Assembly (NCBI GenBank): GCA_026545765.1
Contig: CM048842.1
Location: 70,607,871 to 70,671,870 of the forward strand
DNA: 64,000 bases
Origin: Plantago major
Lineage: Eukaryota > Streptophyta > Magnoliopsida > Lamiales > Plantaginaceae
Reading direction: 5' to 3'
The notes below the pieces were generated by a model. That model made no database searches, was not told where the DNA came from, and saw nothing but the letters and a program-made list of their open reading frames with translations. Shown one piece after another: positions 53,725 to 64,000 of this stretch. The first letter of the stretch is position 1; each line of letters begins with the position of its first letter. Made by a program: the position numbers and the translations under genes.

Positions 53725-56021
53725 TTAATAAACATTTGGTTCAAATAGAATATTATTATTATTACCCTCATTGTCGGTTGAAACCATAACCAATCTATCC
53801 ACCCTCGACTTCCTGGCTGGTTTTTTCGTTGGGCATTTCTTAGTTTCTCCTTCCTCTAAGTTTGCCTTGGTCGTTTCCAAAACAATTGATTTTCTTGCAT
53901 CAGACATGAATGACCCTTCTCTTGGACGCATATCTTTTAAAAATTGTGCTAATATACACAATTACAGAAAAAAGTGACACGGATTAATTAAATGATATGC
54001 ATACGTATGTATGTGATTGCTATGTATGATTTTTAAATAACTATAAATTTTGAATATCAAAAGGTTACCTTGCGTCACAGACTTCTTCCTAGATGATTCC
54101 TATGTAAGAGCAGGCCTCTTCCCATTTTTTATATCTGCGCGTCTTTGGATTAAATCATCATCAAGTATCAAACTATCTGTTGGAGGGACGTTTTCTTTTC
54201 CTTTGGAAGCTAATTGTTTGGCATATATAAAATGAGGAGCATTATTAATTCTATTAATAAAATTTTATTAATAGTGTTTATATATTTTGTAAAGAACATT
54301 ATATAACCAAAGTTTTGTTGTTGCATTACCTTGTGGAGATGAAAAGTCAAAATGAGATGATTCCAAATTCACTGACAAAGCTTGTAATAGCCCTAATCTA
54401 TTATGAACTTGGTTTTGGCTGCATCCTCGTACATCTTGCGTTTGAGAAGATGCGTTGGCACTTAACTTGGTGGTGGGAGGAATATTACTGGAAAACACTG
54501 GGGTATTGGCAAATTATTGGTAATGTTTGATTCAGGGGTGTTGACAATTGGTTTAGGCAATATCAACGGGTTTTTGAATGTGTCTTGAATCAAAGGTGTA
54601 GCGTTTTCCTTCGATTGTCCTGTGAATTACATGGACTGATCAGGTATAGCAAGATTTTGTTTGTGGATAAAACTATAAATTTGTAAAAGCTAACCTCCGC
54701 TAGCGTTTTTAGTATTGCCTTTTGTTGATGACTTCTTAGCTCTCTTGCATGATGCACCAACACCCTTTGAATTGCATATGAGGGATGCGGGTGATATATT
54801 TTGATATTGTCCGACGTTAATGGGTGTGAATGGTGCTACTCGTGTAAAATATTGAAAGTTAAAATTTCTACATGAGATACTAAACTCGTAAAATATGTAA
54901 GGTACTAATTGAAGATATACCACACCTCTATTGGATCCATTAGTATTCTGAACCGATGACATTGTATGATTTGTAACAGGGTTAACGACTGCAAAATTAT
55001 AAGATTACCGTGATGACATTGCATTCTTCCGCTGTCTAAGATATGTAAGGTTGTCTATAACCATATGATGCATATTTAATAGTACACACTAATGTAAGTT
55101 AAATAAAATAAAGGGATTATAATTCTTACGTTGTCTAAGATATGCCAAAGGTATAAGAAGTGTTGAGTTGTTGAATGTAAGGTATAACAGGGATACCTAG
55201 AAAATGATTTGAAAACGTTAAAATACTCGATACGTTCCACCAAGAGCGCTTACATAAAAAAAATAATGTAAAATTGTACAATTCGACTGTAATATGGTAA
55301 CAAATATTTCTCACCGGATGAAGAGTAGGAAACAGGTATAGATGGACCCAAATGAGGTGACCCAACATGTGGTCCACCTATTATGAAATTGCAAGAAAAT
55401 TACAGTACATAACAAAAAAAAAAATTGACATGTAATTAATGGGATAGTTAAAAGTAAAACAAAAAATTGTGTATTGTTACACACCATAGTTAATGTTACT
55501 CATTGGTGTAAAAGGTGTCTGATTAATCATATCAATCGGCGTTGAACCTGCATTTGGAATTGGACCAAATATCGGGCCAGCACTCCACATGTAACCTATT
55601 GAAATAAACATACTTCATGTAACATTTACCTTTGAAATTCAATAAATTATATCGATAACACATTAATGGAGAGAACAAATTTAAATAATTTACCGCTTGG
55701 AGTAGGGCTCGGATGATAGAACGGTTGTGTAAATTGACTAACTTCAGGATGAGCAACTAATACACATGGAATACATATGAAAACTAAGATTAGTTTAAAC
55801 AGATCAACATAATAGCAATTATTTGAACTTAATTTTATTGCCATCAACTCATATTTAATGTAATAAGTTTTTTAAGAAATAAATTGGAAAGGAGAAAAGA
55901 TGTCACCATTTGTAATATTGGATAAAGGGGACCTTTCATTGTCAAGCAGAACGTTTATATCTGGTGGAATTTGATCTTGAGACCGTAAACGCTTTTTCGA
56001 TTTATACAGTTTTTTATCCAT
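53725..56021 (-). pseudogene. Helitron 5' exons, disordered N-terminus with many short exons
   Basis: The ATG at 56021 starts MDKKLYKSKKRLRSQDQIPP and ends at SPLSNITN|G with a GTGACA donor (55906). Predicted exons: 55756-55694 (63 nt), 55595-55485 (111), 55377-55315 (63), 54988-54926 (63), 54835-54695 (141), then longer ones from 54619 and at about 54120-54210 and 53760-53960. All these junctions are phase 1 (G|GT... with AG before). The product is Pro/Ser/Asn-rich and disordered, with a Lys-rich part (CKRAKKSSTKG). Breaks: a stop at about 54106 and a frameshift near 54505. The splice sites are read by eye. Confidence 0.65.
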
Positions 56022-56848
56022 CGATAGTATTATATTTGAACCAATTCCAAGAAAGAAGTATATTTGTATGCCAAATAGACGGGTACATTATAATTACACA
56101 TCACTTTCAAAAGGCCACAATTGAGAACTACCTAAAACTCCAAGATTTACGTGTTGTTTGGAATCAAATAGGAATGTTGACAAATATTTCAAGGCAATGA
56201 TCATGAAAAGTAAACTCAGTCTAAACTTCAGTGCATGAACAACAATGACGTACTATAGTAAAAATGTTGGTCGAGTATGAAGCTACTACAAATATCTTTG
56301 TGTCTTGAATATTCGTTAATATTCTTGATGATCTCGATACTTGATTGTGATTATTGTACGTGTTAAGTGTAGGGCTTCCCCCATGATTTTCATCATTAAA
56401 CAATGTATTGGCTACGATAATTATTTGAAAGAGTTAATATGAAATAATCACAATATAGATATTAAGCATCAATAATATAACGGCCAAAATAAATCACAAT
56501 GTAGGGAGTATAACGGTGACAACAATATCAAAATGTTGTTTAAAAATAAAACTGCCAGCCAACGTGTTACTTTTATCACTAGTCAATGGCCCGTTGATAC
56601 TCGACGGGGCATGGAGACAAAACTCAAAATAAGAAATGAATAGATTCTGTAATAACATATTGAAGTTGAGAAACATACAAAGGCAGCAATGTGAAAATGA
56701 CTTATCTAATCGCTTCAACATTGCATCAGAAGTCATCCCTACCTGTAAAGTGTATAATGTAAATTAGTGAAATTGAACATGAACATATGTAAACTTTACT
56801 CGGTCTTAAAAAAAATTCAAGTTTATACACATAAAAGATTAATTCACC

Positions 56849-57182
56849 TCATAACTTTTCGAACACTTCTTTATAAACCACGTTGGTTGTTGTGTCATAT
56901 GTATTACCCTTTTCATCGCAAATCAATACCTTCAATCCCTTCAATCCCTTCCTGCTGGTAACTCTAGAGAGAGCAACATATAACTGACCATTGTTGAATA
57001 CGGGTAAGAGGAGGTAGATGCCGACGTGTGAGAGAGATTTTCCCTGACTCTTTGATGGTAATAGCAACACAGACGAATATGGGGAACTGTATCCTATCAA
57101 AATTGATAGGGAACTTCTTCTCGTTGGATGGTCTCATCATTGAAATTAAAAACTTTTGGCCCCCGTTGATTCCATATATCAT
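56849..57182 (-). pseudogene. Helitron B helicase, C-terminal piece
   Basis: It reads KSQGKSLSHVGIYLLLPVF and GQLYVALSRVTSRKGLKGLK, with a small duplication (KGLKGLK) caused by a repeated TTCAATCCC. It is broken by a frame change near 57050. Confidence 0.85.
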
Positions 57183-58190
57183 CTTTACCTCGATGATATG
57201 CTTCCCAAAATTAGTAACTATAACCTTGTACCATTACACAACTCGAAAGTCTGATCAATATTTCTCGAAAGCATTATCATACACCCAACCTACATGATGA
57301 TCTTATGGTTCGGTAATCTAGACAATTAATGATGTTGATAAATTCTATAATGAAAATATTTTCGAGACCATTCTCACGGTCATCTTCCCTAACAATGCTA
57401 CCAATGATATTGTATTTAACACTATCTTAGGGCATCTTCGACATGATAAATTGATTTATCTCATCAACTATTTCATTGTAGGTTCAAGAACATCCGGATG
57501 ATAAAAATATTCAGGGTCTAGTGATTGATCAACTAAGTGATCCAACAACGAAGATTATGTACTATTGACAATGGTTGAAATTTGATGACTTACTTGTCGA
57601 ATAAGTAATTCTTCGGGGTCTTTACATCAACCCCACCATGATTAGCTTCATCGGCAGTGCCATCACCGACCTGTATGACTCCGCAAATTTTTTTCGTCTC
57701 TTGAATCTTGGAAGATAACAAACCAGATTGTGTAGGATTGAATTGGACGTTAAATAAGATAAGTTTTATATGATATAAGTAGACTTGGAATGTAGATACG
57801 ACATGCCATTTCCATGCAATCTCAAGTTCTTTGTCAGTCGAAGCACCTCACGTGCATCCCATGTTCTAGATGAGCACATATCATTGTTCACAATATAATA
57901 CTTACTACCTCATGGAGTAATAGGTAAAATATGCCGTAAGTCCCCGTTGAAGACAATAAACACCCCCACCAAATTGCCCATCTAGACGACCCATCACATC
58001 TCTCAATCTCTTATTAAGCGCTTCAAAACAATGTTGGTTTGTCAATGAGTCTCGTCCCAAATAATAAGTCGAGTCTCCTGGAGTAGTCATGTGACCTTTG
58101 AATCATGTTTGAGCTTATTGCATGTTGAGTCCTCATGAATTTGAATGGTATCCCGAATCTCATAGCGTCGTCCTACCCATAGGAAGGAGT
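57183..58190 (-). pseudogene. Helitron B helicase, decayed middle
   Basis: It aligns by eye with 48800-49810 of Helitron A on the same strand (for example the part at 57905-58090 with DQ-CFEALNKRLRDVMGRLDG). There are many stops and indels and no usable frame. Confidence 0.75.
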
Positions 58191-58560
58191 GATGCAATCC
58201 CACTTGATGACAACCTTTTAGCTCTCCTGCTTGATGCACTTAATGAAATTTTGTCCCGCGTACATGGGCGGAAGTAGTGTATTACTCATGTGAAAATATA
58301 AAAGTTAATACTGGATATTACTTTGATATTTCGTGAGAAATAAAAATTATAAAACAAAATTAACTGATCGAGAGTTGATTTGGATCAATTATCGACCCAG
58401 AACTCGGCATGTCACCTATTCAAATAAACATAATTTATATGTCATGCACCTTTGAAAATAAATAAGATTTATATAGATAAAAAAAACAAATTATGAAGAC
58501 ATAAATATTATAAAACTTAACCCTGTAGTAAATGGCCCGTCGAGTAAATCGACTGGAAAA

Positions 58561-59360
58561 GGATATACTCCCTCCGTCACCACTCTCACATAGTATGGGG
58601 ACCTTTGGATGATTTCATGAACATATTCGTGGGGGCTCATGTCCAGCACAAACAATATCATACTACACAAACATGTACTACCCAAGTCATCAATTTTGCG
58701 CCACTCTAGAGGATCGAGTATCAATTGATTGGTGATCGGATTGTTTCAATGGCATCTAAGCCGCAACAATCCAAAACCACAAGGTACGGATGGTTGGTCT
58801 AAGTAAGAACTAATACACAACAAGATGTTGGTCAATTTAAGTGGGGTGAGCATGATGTCCCAAAGTTTCAAAGAGTTTAAAAGGGTTGATAACTCTACTA
58901 TTCACAACAAGGGGTGCTTCCTCCTAAGCAATGTCAGGGCAGATAATCCACTAGAAAGTTTCCGGTGCGCGCAAGAGTCAGTACAAATTGTGCAAGAAAG
59001 AACATGCGTTGGATTGTGGGCAAATCACATCAAATCATGGCCAGTTTTATGTTCCCCTCTACATTCATGAGCTATAAGATAATAAAAGCATGATTTACAA
59101 CAATGAGTGTAACATATGTGATGAAACAACTCACGTGGTGTATAAAAAATTGTTCGGCATATTATGAGGTAATATTTTGTTTTGTACATAATTGATAAAT
59201 GAGGCTTTTAAGTACATTCCGTATTGTATAATAATACTCTTTTGATTCTTACAGTTATTGGGAAGGTTTTAAATGAAATGGTGATGTTTTAATCATATAT
59301 CTTTACGCATTGTAAAATTACATGTTTGTAAAAGTGATATATCGTCTATACTAAATTATA
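58561..59360. other. Unassigned sequence
   Basis: Two short frames (58491-58724 minus; 58825-59070 plus) have fairly normal codon make-up but no recognised motif. ACTCCCTCCGTC at 58565 is a lone Stowaway-like end without a partner nearby. No gene is claimed. Confidence 0.35.
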
Positions 59361-59463
59361 TTCCCTCCGCCCTAGATTCAATTAACCGCGAGCCCGGACA
59401 TAAGTTTTAAGAAAAAAATAATTAATAAAGTAGGAGAGGTGGTAATAAAGTAAGAAAGATAGT

Positions 59464-59545
<82 letters not shown>

Positions 59546-59606
59546 GAAGTTGAAATTGGGACATCCCAAAATGGAATGTGGGTGGTTGAATTCGAGGCGG
59601 ATAGAC
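59361..59606. mobile_element. Stowaway-like MITE with expanded GA run
   Basis: It starts TTCCCTCCGCCCTAGATTCA and ends in the near complement (TTGAATTCGAGGCGGATAGAC), between TA dinucleotides (59359-59360 and 59607-59608). The inside phrases TAATAAAGTAAGAAAGATAG match the Stowaway at 45504. A (GA)n run fills 59466-59542. Confidence 0.8.
59466..59542. repeat. (GA)n microsatellite
   Basis: A pure GA run of about 75 bp; the Ser-Leu frames across it are artefacts. Confidence 0.97.
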
Positions 59607-59639
59607 TATTATATCAAGTCCCATTACTTGATATAATAA

Positions 59640-60640
59640 CCATATGTTGTTTGTCAATCATAAAACTATACATATATATAACAATACGGAAAATAGAAGT
59701 AAAATTGTCAAGAGTTCCCCTTACCTCAAGGTCGATACGAATGCAAGCTTAACATATCCAACCACAAAAGCTCCTGCTTGCAACTCGAATTCTCCAAAGT
59801 CACCTAGAACCTTAAATCCTCCAATAGCACCACTGGCTAACTCCAAAACACCTCTACTCCACCTCTACTCTGGTTTCAATAGGTCAAAAAGGAAAAAGTA
59901 GGTTACAAGGGCAAAACAGTAATTTATGGAGCTAGGAAAAATAGGAATAAAGGGTAGGAAGGCATATATTTAATTCTGCAACGTTCAGGGGCAAAACGGT
60001 AATTTAAACGGGTCGAAAATAAGCTGGAGTAATACGAAGTCTGTACCTACTGCTCAAAGCCCAAACCATCTACCACTTGGCTATTGCGTGCTCCTTTAAC
60101 TTTTAATACCAACGAAATTATCTGATCAGTTCAACTGTTGATCAGATTTGGTAATTGCGATCAAGGTCCCCAACCTATGTCAAATTCTCCAAGATCAGCC
60201 CCCCAACTTCCTACAAACTTTCAGTCTAGTCCCTGCGGATCCAAAACCTTCTAAACTCGATCCAATCAACTCCAAACCAAGTCAAGAGCTACGAAAATCA
60301 AATACCCATCATCTACTCCATCTTAAACCATCAATAACAGTCCAAAACATCAAGGAATCGATCCAAGGATTTTGCGAAATTAGGCTCCCTATTTCTTGTT
60401 TCTGTTTTGCGATCCATAACCCCAATCTTCGTTCAATTTGTTCCAAATCTACTCGGTTTCAGTCACAAATCCGGTTTACTCTCGTGTAAGTATCAAGATC
60501 GAGCAATAACATGTTCGAACAAAACGAGAAGAAGAAGAATAGAACGGGAAGAAGAAAGAAATAACCCTAATGGGTTTACAATACAAACCGAATTGGGCTT
60601 TTCAACTGGCCTTTCTCTGGTCCATAATCAGACCAATAAG
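59640..60640 (-). repeat. Probable LTR or leader fragment of another Gypsy element
   Basis: Read on the minus strand it has features common in plant chromovirus LTRs: AGGGTTATTTCTTTCTTCTT-like start of transcript, AAATTACCGTTTTGCCCCTG near 60010, and a GGTAAG donor-like end near 59727. It is cut at 60640 by the Gypsy insertion. No second LTR or TSD is visible, so a host gene leader is not excluded. Confidence 0.3.
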
Positions 60641-61499
60641 TGTTGATACGGAAATGTGTCCAATCCGTTAAGGGCGCCATAGAGCGTGTCCTAAAGCGCA
60701 TCACAGCTTAACTAGCGATTCAAGATCGGTCCGACCTCACGGTCCCTAAAGTGAATCGACCAAGACGTCAAGTCACTACATCTCCACAGCTAGTCCGAAA
60801 TGGCTAAGGAAAGGACTTCCAAACTGACCATGTCAAGACAGAGATGTTAACGGACCGTACGAGAGAATCTCGGACGCCACCGTTACATTAAGACCAAACG
60901 TATAAAACAGAACCACAGAGATACTTCCGTGCGACACTAGGCTCGGACCTCCAGAGATACCCAGGCGAGATCAACCAAGGCAGATCTGCTCGAGGGACTA
61001 ACGCGACCCAACAAAGTGAATAAGTACTCTCAGAGGGAAAAGGTCCAAACTACCCTCCCAGGCCCACTTATCGGTATTGGACAACTGTTCACTAATGGGC
61101 CATGGGCCAAAGGTAGCATTGGTGTCCAAATCTGGATCGTACACTTTGCATCATCTTATGAACCTCTTCATAAGTACATGATAACTATAAATATAGCACA
61201 AGGTCCAAGACCTTGGAAAAGGAAGAAGGGAGATTCAAGTGAGAATATCAAAGTGATATCCATAATACCTTTCCCATTACTATTGCATTGAGAGCTACCA
61301 TCTCTCCTTTGAGTAAAGCCTCTTTCCGGATTGACCTTGGCAATCCGGGTAACCCATTCTAACCCCCCCCCCCCCCCACTTAGTCCTTTCAGGTGCTCTT
61401 TCTCGGACAAGCCTTTTATCGGACTTCAAGTTGGAGGCGGAGCTTGGATTTGGTTACTTGCAGTGGTAGTGTTGGTGTTGAGAGATTTATCCCTCAACA
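60641..61499 (+). repeat. Gypsy 5' LTR, copy B
   Basis: It is 859 bp, TGTTGATACGG...CCCTCAACA. A run of 15 C (61363-61377) stands where the other copy has about four. Several segments absent from the left LTR of copy A (such as GAGCGTGTCCT) are present here. Confidence 0.93.
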
Positions 61500-61502
61500 T
61501 TT

Positions 61503-61519
61503 TGGCGCCATCTGTGGGA
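61503..61519 (+). promoter_or_regulatory. Gypsy primer binding site, copy B
   Basis: TGGCGCCATCTGTGGGA, three bases after the LTR; one base differs from copy A (CCGTC there). Confidence 0.8.
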
Positions 61520-61556
61520 ATCTTTACAAAAAAGCATCTGTGTTTCGAGTAAACCA

Positions 61557-63165
61557 ATGGCAAGAACGAGACGAACAGCGAGAGCTGGTACTACAGAATT
61601 AAGAACTCCACCACCGCGCCCGCGGGGACGCCCGCCCACCCGGGGACGCAGGGCTGCAACGGTAAGAGGAAGATATCCAAGCGAGGGACGCACAGCCAGT
61701 CCTTCCTCGGAAGAAGGTGCGGCCCGAGCTTCTCCGACAGGAGCTCAAGGCCCACCCGCACCCCAACAATTCACGATGCCTGATGGACGCATTGTCCGCA
61801 CTAACGACCTTGGATTGAGCGAGATGCAGTTTGACAGGCTGCTAACGATCATCCAAGGGTGCCTGGGATCCAACAATGCTCCTCCACAACAAGCCACTCC
61901 GCCAGTGGTTACGCCTCCTCAGGCAGAGCCAGCATTGTCTAGGAACGGACAACGTCCAATCCAGCAGAGATTAGGAGATCAGCAACCCCAGGAGGATTTG
62001 CGAGATCTATTGGACAGGCGGGCCTCAGCCTCACAAATCCGAGGGGAAGGAAGCCATCAAGTAAGGAGAGAGCGCCAAGACGTGAACAATAGACACCCAG
62101 AAGTTCCACTCCCAGTGCCTCCGAGGGACAGGGATCAAGTGGCGGAAACAATTCCAAGAGCCCGCATGAACGAACTTCCCGCGGATGTGGCCATGCATCC
62201 GAGGACAGGGGAGATCATGACGGCAGACGAGATTTATGCCCAGCAAAAGGCTTTAGAAGCTCAAATTCTAAGCCTCGGACGTCTAAAAAAGATCACGGCA
62301 GATAACTACCAAGCCAAATCCCTATGTGATATCATGAGAAAAGGAGAAAGCGAATTCGGACCAAGTAATTCCAAACTTGGAATACTACTATGGGGACGCT
62401 TGTCCCGTGGGTCACCTGACACGCTTCAACAGCAAGATGGATTCCAAAGGGATGAGTGACAACACTAAAGCCCTCACTTTCTCGTCCACTCTCTTCGGGA
62501 CTGCCATGGATTGGTACACCTCTTTGCCGAATAATTCGATACAATTAAATGCAGCGGATCTGTCTTCTAAATTCTTGGCTCGATTCGGCAAATCCAAGAG
62601 GAGAAAACGTACCATGGAGCATCTAGCAGGCGTTATACAGGGAGAGCACGAGGATCTAAGGACTTTCTTGGATCGATTTCACACGGAGGTTCTTCGGGTT
62701 GAGCCGCACAGTATTAAAGAACGGGTCCGACACCTGTATGCTAATACTCTCAACTCAGAACTCCGAAGAAAACTCTCAAGTCAAGAGGTAAGAAGCGAAA
62801 AGTACTTAGAAGACATCTGTGAGGAAGTGATGTATGGAGAAGATTACAGAAGGAATTTTCCAGTGAGAGCCAGCTCCAAGAAAGCAAAGGATCCGGTGAA
62901 GCAAGACCAACGCCCGGTAAAGTTTGATTCAAGAAGGGATCAAAGAGACAGAGGTTTTCACAGGGAGAGAAGTCCGCCAAGGCGATATGCGGACTATACC
63001 CGGCTCAATAGACCAAGATCCGACATCTTGGCAACTATTGTTGAGAAGAAGCTGGACGTCCAATGGCCGAAGCCCCTTCACAACGGCCGTAAGAGCAAGA
63101 ATGCAAGGGGCTATTGCAAATTTCACAAGTGTCGCGGACACGAAACGGACGATTGCATTCGGTGA
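61557..63165 (+). pseudogene. Gypsy gag, copy B (one frameshift)
   Basis: The ATG at 61557 reads MARTRRTARAGTTELRTPPP. The frame runs to about 62300 through MHPRTGEIMTADEIYAQQKA, then changes phase between 62290 and 62400. The capsid core (ALTFSSTLFGTAMDWYTSLP, LAGVIQGEHEDLRTFLDRFH) and a basic tail end in the knuckle-like CKFHKCRGHETDDC at about 63116-63157. It is better preserved than copy A. Confidence 0.9.
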
Positions 63166-64000
63166 AGATGTAGGTGGAACACCTGATAAGGGATGGAAAA
63201 TTGAAGGAGCATATCTATAAGGACGAACCTGTACGACAAGATAGAACAGAGCAAAGGAGAGATGAGAGGATGACGGAACCACTGCCCCACTCATTGCCTC
63301 TGCCCCCTCCGCCAACCAACTATCCGCCCCACCTGGACCAACGTTCTTACCGATATATTGACGATATCTAAATGGAAAACGCCTACACAATGGGTGATCA
63401 ACACTATTGCGGGAGGACCAACGGGGAGATAGCGAGAACGCAGGGAGCGCGCATAAAACCTCTGGAACAACGACCGAGCATATGCTAGTCCGGCAATTCC
63501 AGGCACCAATGCCATATCATTCGATGACAGTGAAATTCCTCCTCCTACGGCAGGGGGAGAAGACATCGAAAACCCAGATGTCCCACTGGTGGTCTCCTTG
63601 ACCATTGCAACTTACCGAGTGAATAAGATCTTGGTTGACACAGGAAGTTCCTCGAACATCATCTCTAAGAGGACACTGGATCAGATGGCATTGGGTAGAG
63701 TCCGATATGGCAGAGTGCACACCTCCATATTAGGATTCGAGGAGGCTGCGACCCCTCGGAAGTATCATGTTACATGTTTCTCTCGGTACCTTTCCGACAA
63801 GGGTGACACAAGAAGTCCGCTTCGCGGTGGTCGAACAAACTTTCGACTACAATGCCATCTTCGGATGCCCAGGTCTCAACCAGTTCCGAGCTGTTTCATC
63901 TACTCTCCACAATAGGATGAAGTTCCCAACGGCCTTCGGAGTCGGACAAGAACTCGGAAATGTCAGAGAAGCTTGGGAATGTTATATCATGTCCACAAGA
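63166..64000 (+). pseudogene. Gypsy protease and start of RT linker, copy B
   Basis: Short frames carry on the gag-pol linker, with a stop at 63369-63371. The frame from 63589 reads TYRVNKILVDTGSSSNIISK, the aspartic protease active site, then continues to the window end through the same out-of-phase stretch as copy A (TPRKYHVTCFSRYLS), so at least one frame break is shared by both copies. Confidence 0.88.

Larger units (their letters stand above)
56579..58560 (-). mobile_element. Helitron B, internally deleted copy
   Basis: The 3' end at 56579 has the hairpin CCCCGTCGAGTATCAACGGG, then GACTAG and host T. The first 200 bp nearly match the corresponding end of Helitron A. The sequence is colinear with A through the helicase to about 58190, then jumps to sequence matching A's 5' exons (58220-58320 like 54730-54880; 58380-58470 like 55540-55640; 58500-58550 like 55690-55740). 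Rep is therefore missing. The 5' end was not found. Confidence 0.8.
60641..64000 (+). mobile_element. Tat-type Gypsy, second copy, opposite orientation, truncated by window
   Basis: The LTR, PBS, gag and protease match the element at 26123-39836 in inverted orientation. The order runs plus strand. RT and the rest lie beyond the window, so the second LTR and target duplication (left flank ATAAG) cannot be tested. Confidence 0.93.

Noticed and set aside
58565..58577. A further Stowaway element starting at CTCCCTCCGTC
   Set aside because: No matching right end or TA-bounded partner was found within several hundred bases.
58825..59070. 81-codon plus frame as a captured host exon in Helitron B
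   Set aside because: No motif, splice sites or similarity that I can recognise; it lies beyond the part colinear with Helitron A.
59378..59657. Open frames of repeated Ser-Leu
   Set aside because: They come from the (GA)n run inside a MITE.
60148..60489. Possible small host gene
   Set aside because: The sequence reads better on the minus strand as LTR or leader; no motif or conserved frame is seen.

Overview
This window is transposon-dominated nuclear DNA from a flowering plant, most likely a eudicot. The evidence is the element types present: an L1-clade LINE, a Sirevirus-type Copia, two copies of a Tat-type Gypsy family with a second (archaeal-type) RNase H, Helitrons with HUH-Rep/PIF1 helicase coding, and Stowaway, Tourist and hAT-like MITEs, all set in AT-rich sequence. 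I see no intact host gene, rRNA, tRNA or CRISPR array. The species cannot be fixed from the sequence.

Layout. 1-5252 (+): 3' part of a LINE (ORF1 end, then ORF2 endonuclease, reverse transcriptase, C-terminal zinc region and poly-A). 5253-8609: intergenic DNA with an inverted-repeat element, an RNase H fragment and a degenerate tandem array of roughly 55-bp units. 8610-43895 (+): probable Helitron shell with a 5' A|TC junction and a 3' hairpin plus CTAG|T. 11019-40017 (-): a Sirevirus (Copia) bounded by the target duplication TAGAT, carrying gag, a residual protease, the integrase C-terminus, RT/RNase H and an unusually long env-like region. Inserted in its right LTR at 26123-39836 (-) is a Tat-type Gypsy bounded by GTTTT. 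It has gag, PR, RT, a degenerate RNase H, aRNase H and integrase, plus a block of genes on the opposite strand (27.0-32.7 kb). 40470-41019: hAT-like MITE. 44.9-46.1 kb: a second array of the 55-bp family, interrupted by a Tourist-like MITE that itself carries a Stowaway MITE. 48197 to about 56.0 kb (-): a Helitron with a multi-exon Rep/helicase gene. 56579 to about 58.6 kb (-): a second, internally deleted copy with the same 3' terminus. 59361-59606: Stowaway MITE with a GA microsatellite. 59.7-60.6 kb: probable LTR fragment. 60641-64000 (+): a second copy of the Tat-type Gypsy, cut off by the window end.

History and function. Target duplications and near-empty sites give a relative order: tandem array, then Helitron, then Sirevirus, then Gypsy on the left side; array, then Tourist, then Stowaway on the right side. 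Nearly every coding region carries frameshifts or stops. The least damaged are the Gypsy RT and aRNaseH-integrase frames and the LINE endonuclease. The most unusual content is the antisense gene block inside the Gypsy, where up to three TATA-led units are seen and two of the genes share a stop-codon-plus-palindrome module. Next come the roughly 5.4 kb env-like region of the Sirevirus and the run of short phase-1 exons, several exactly 63 nt, at the start of the Helitron gene.
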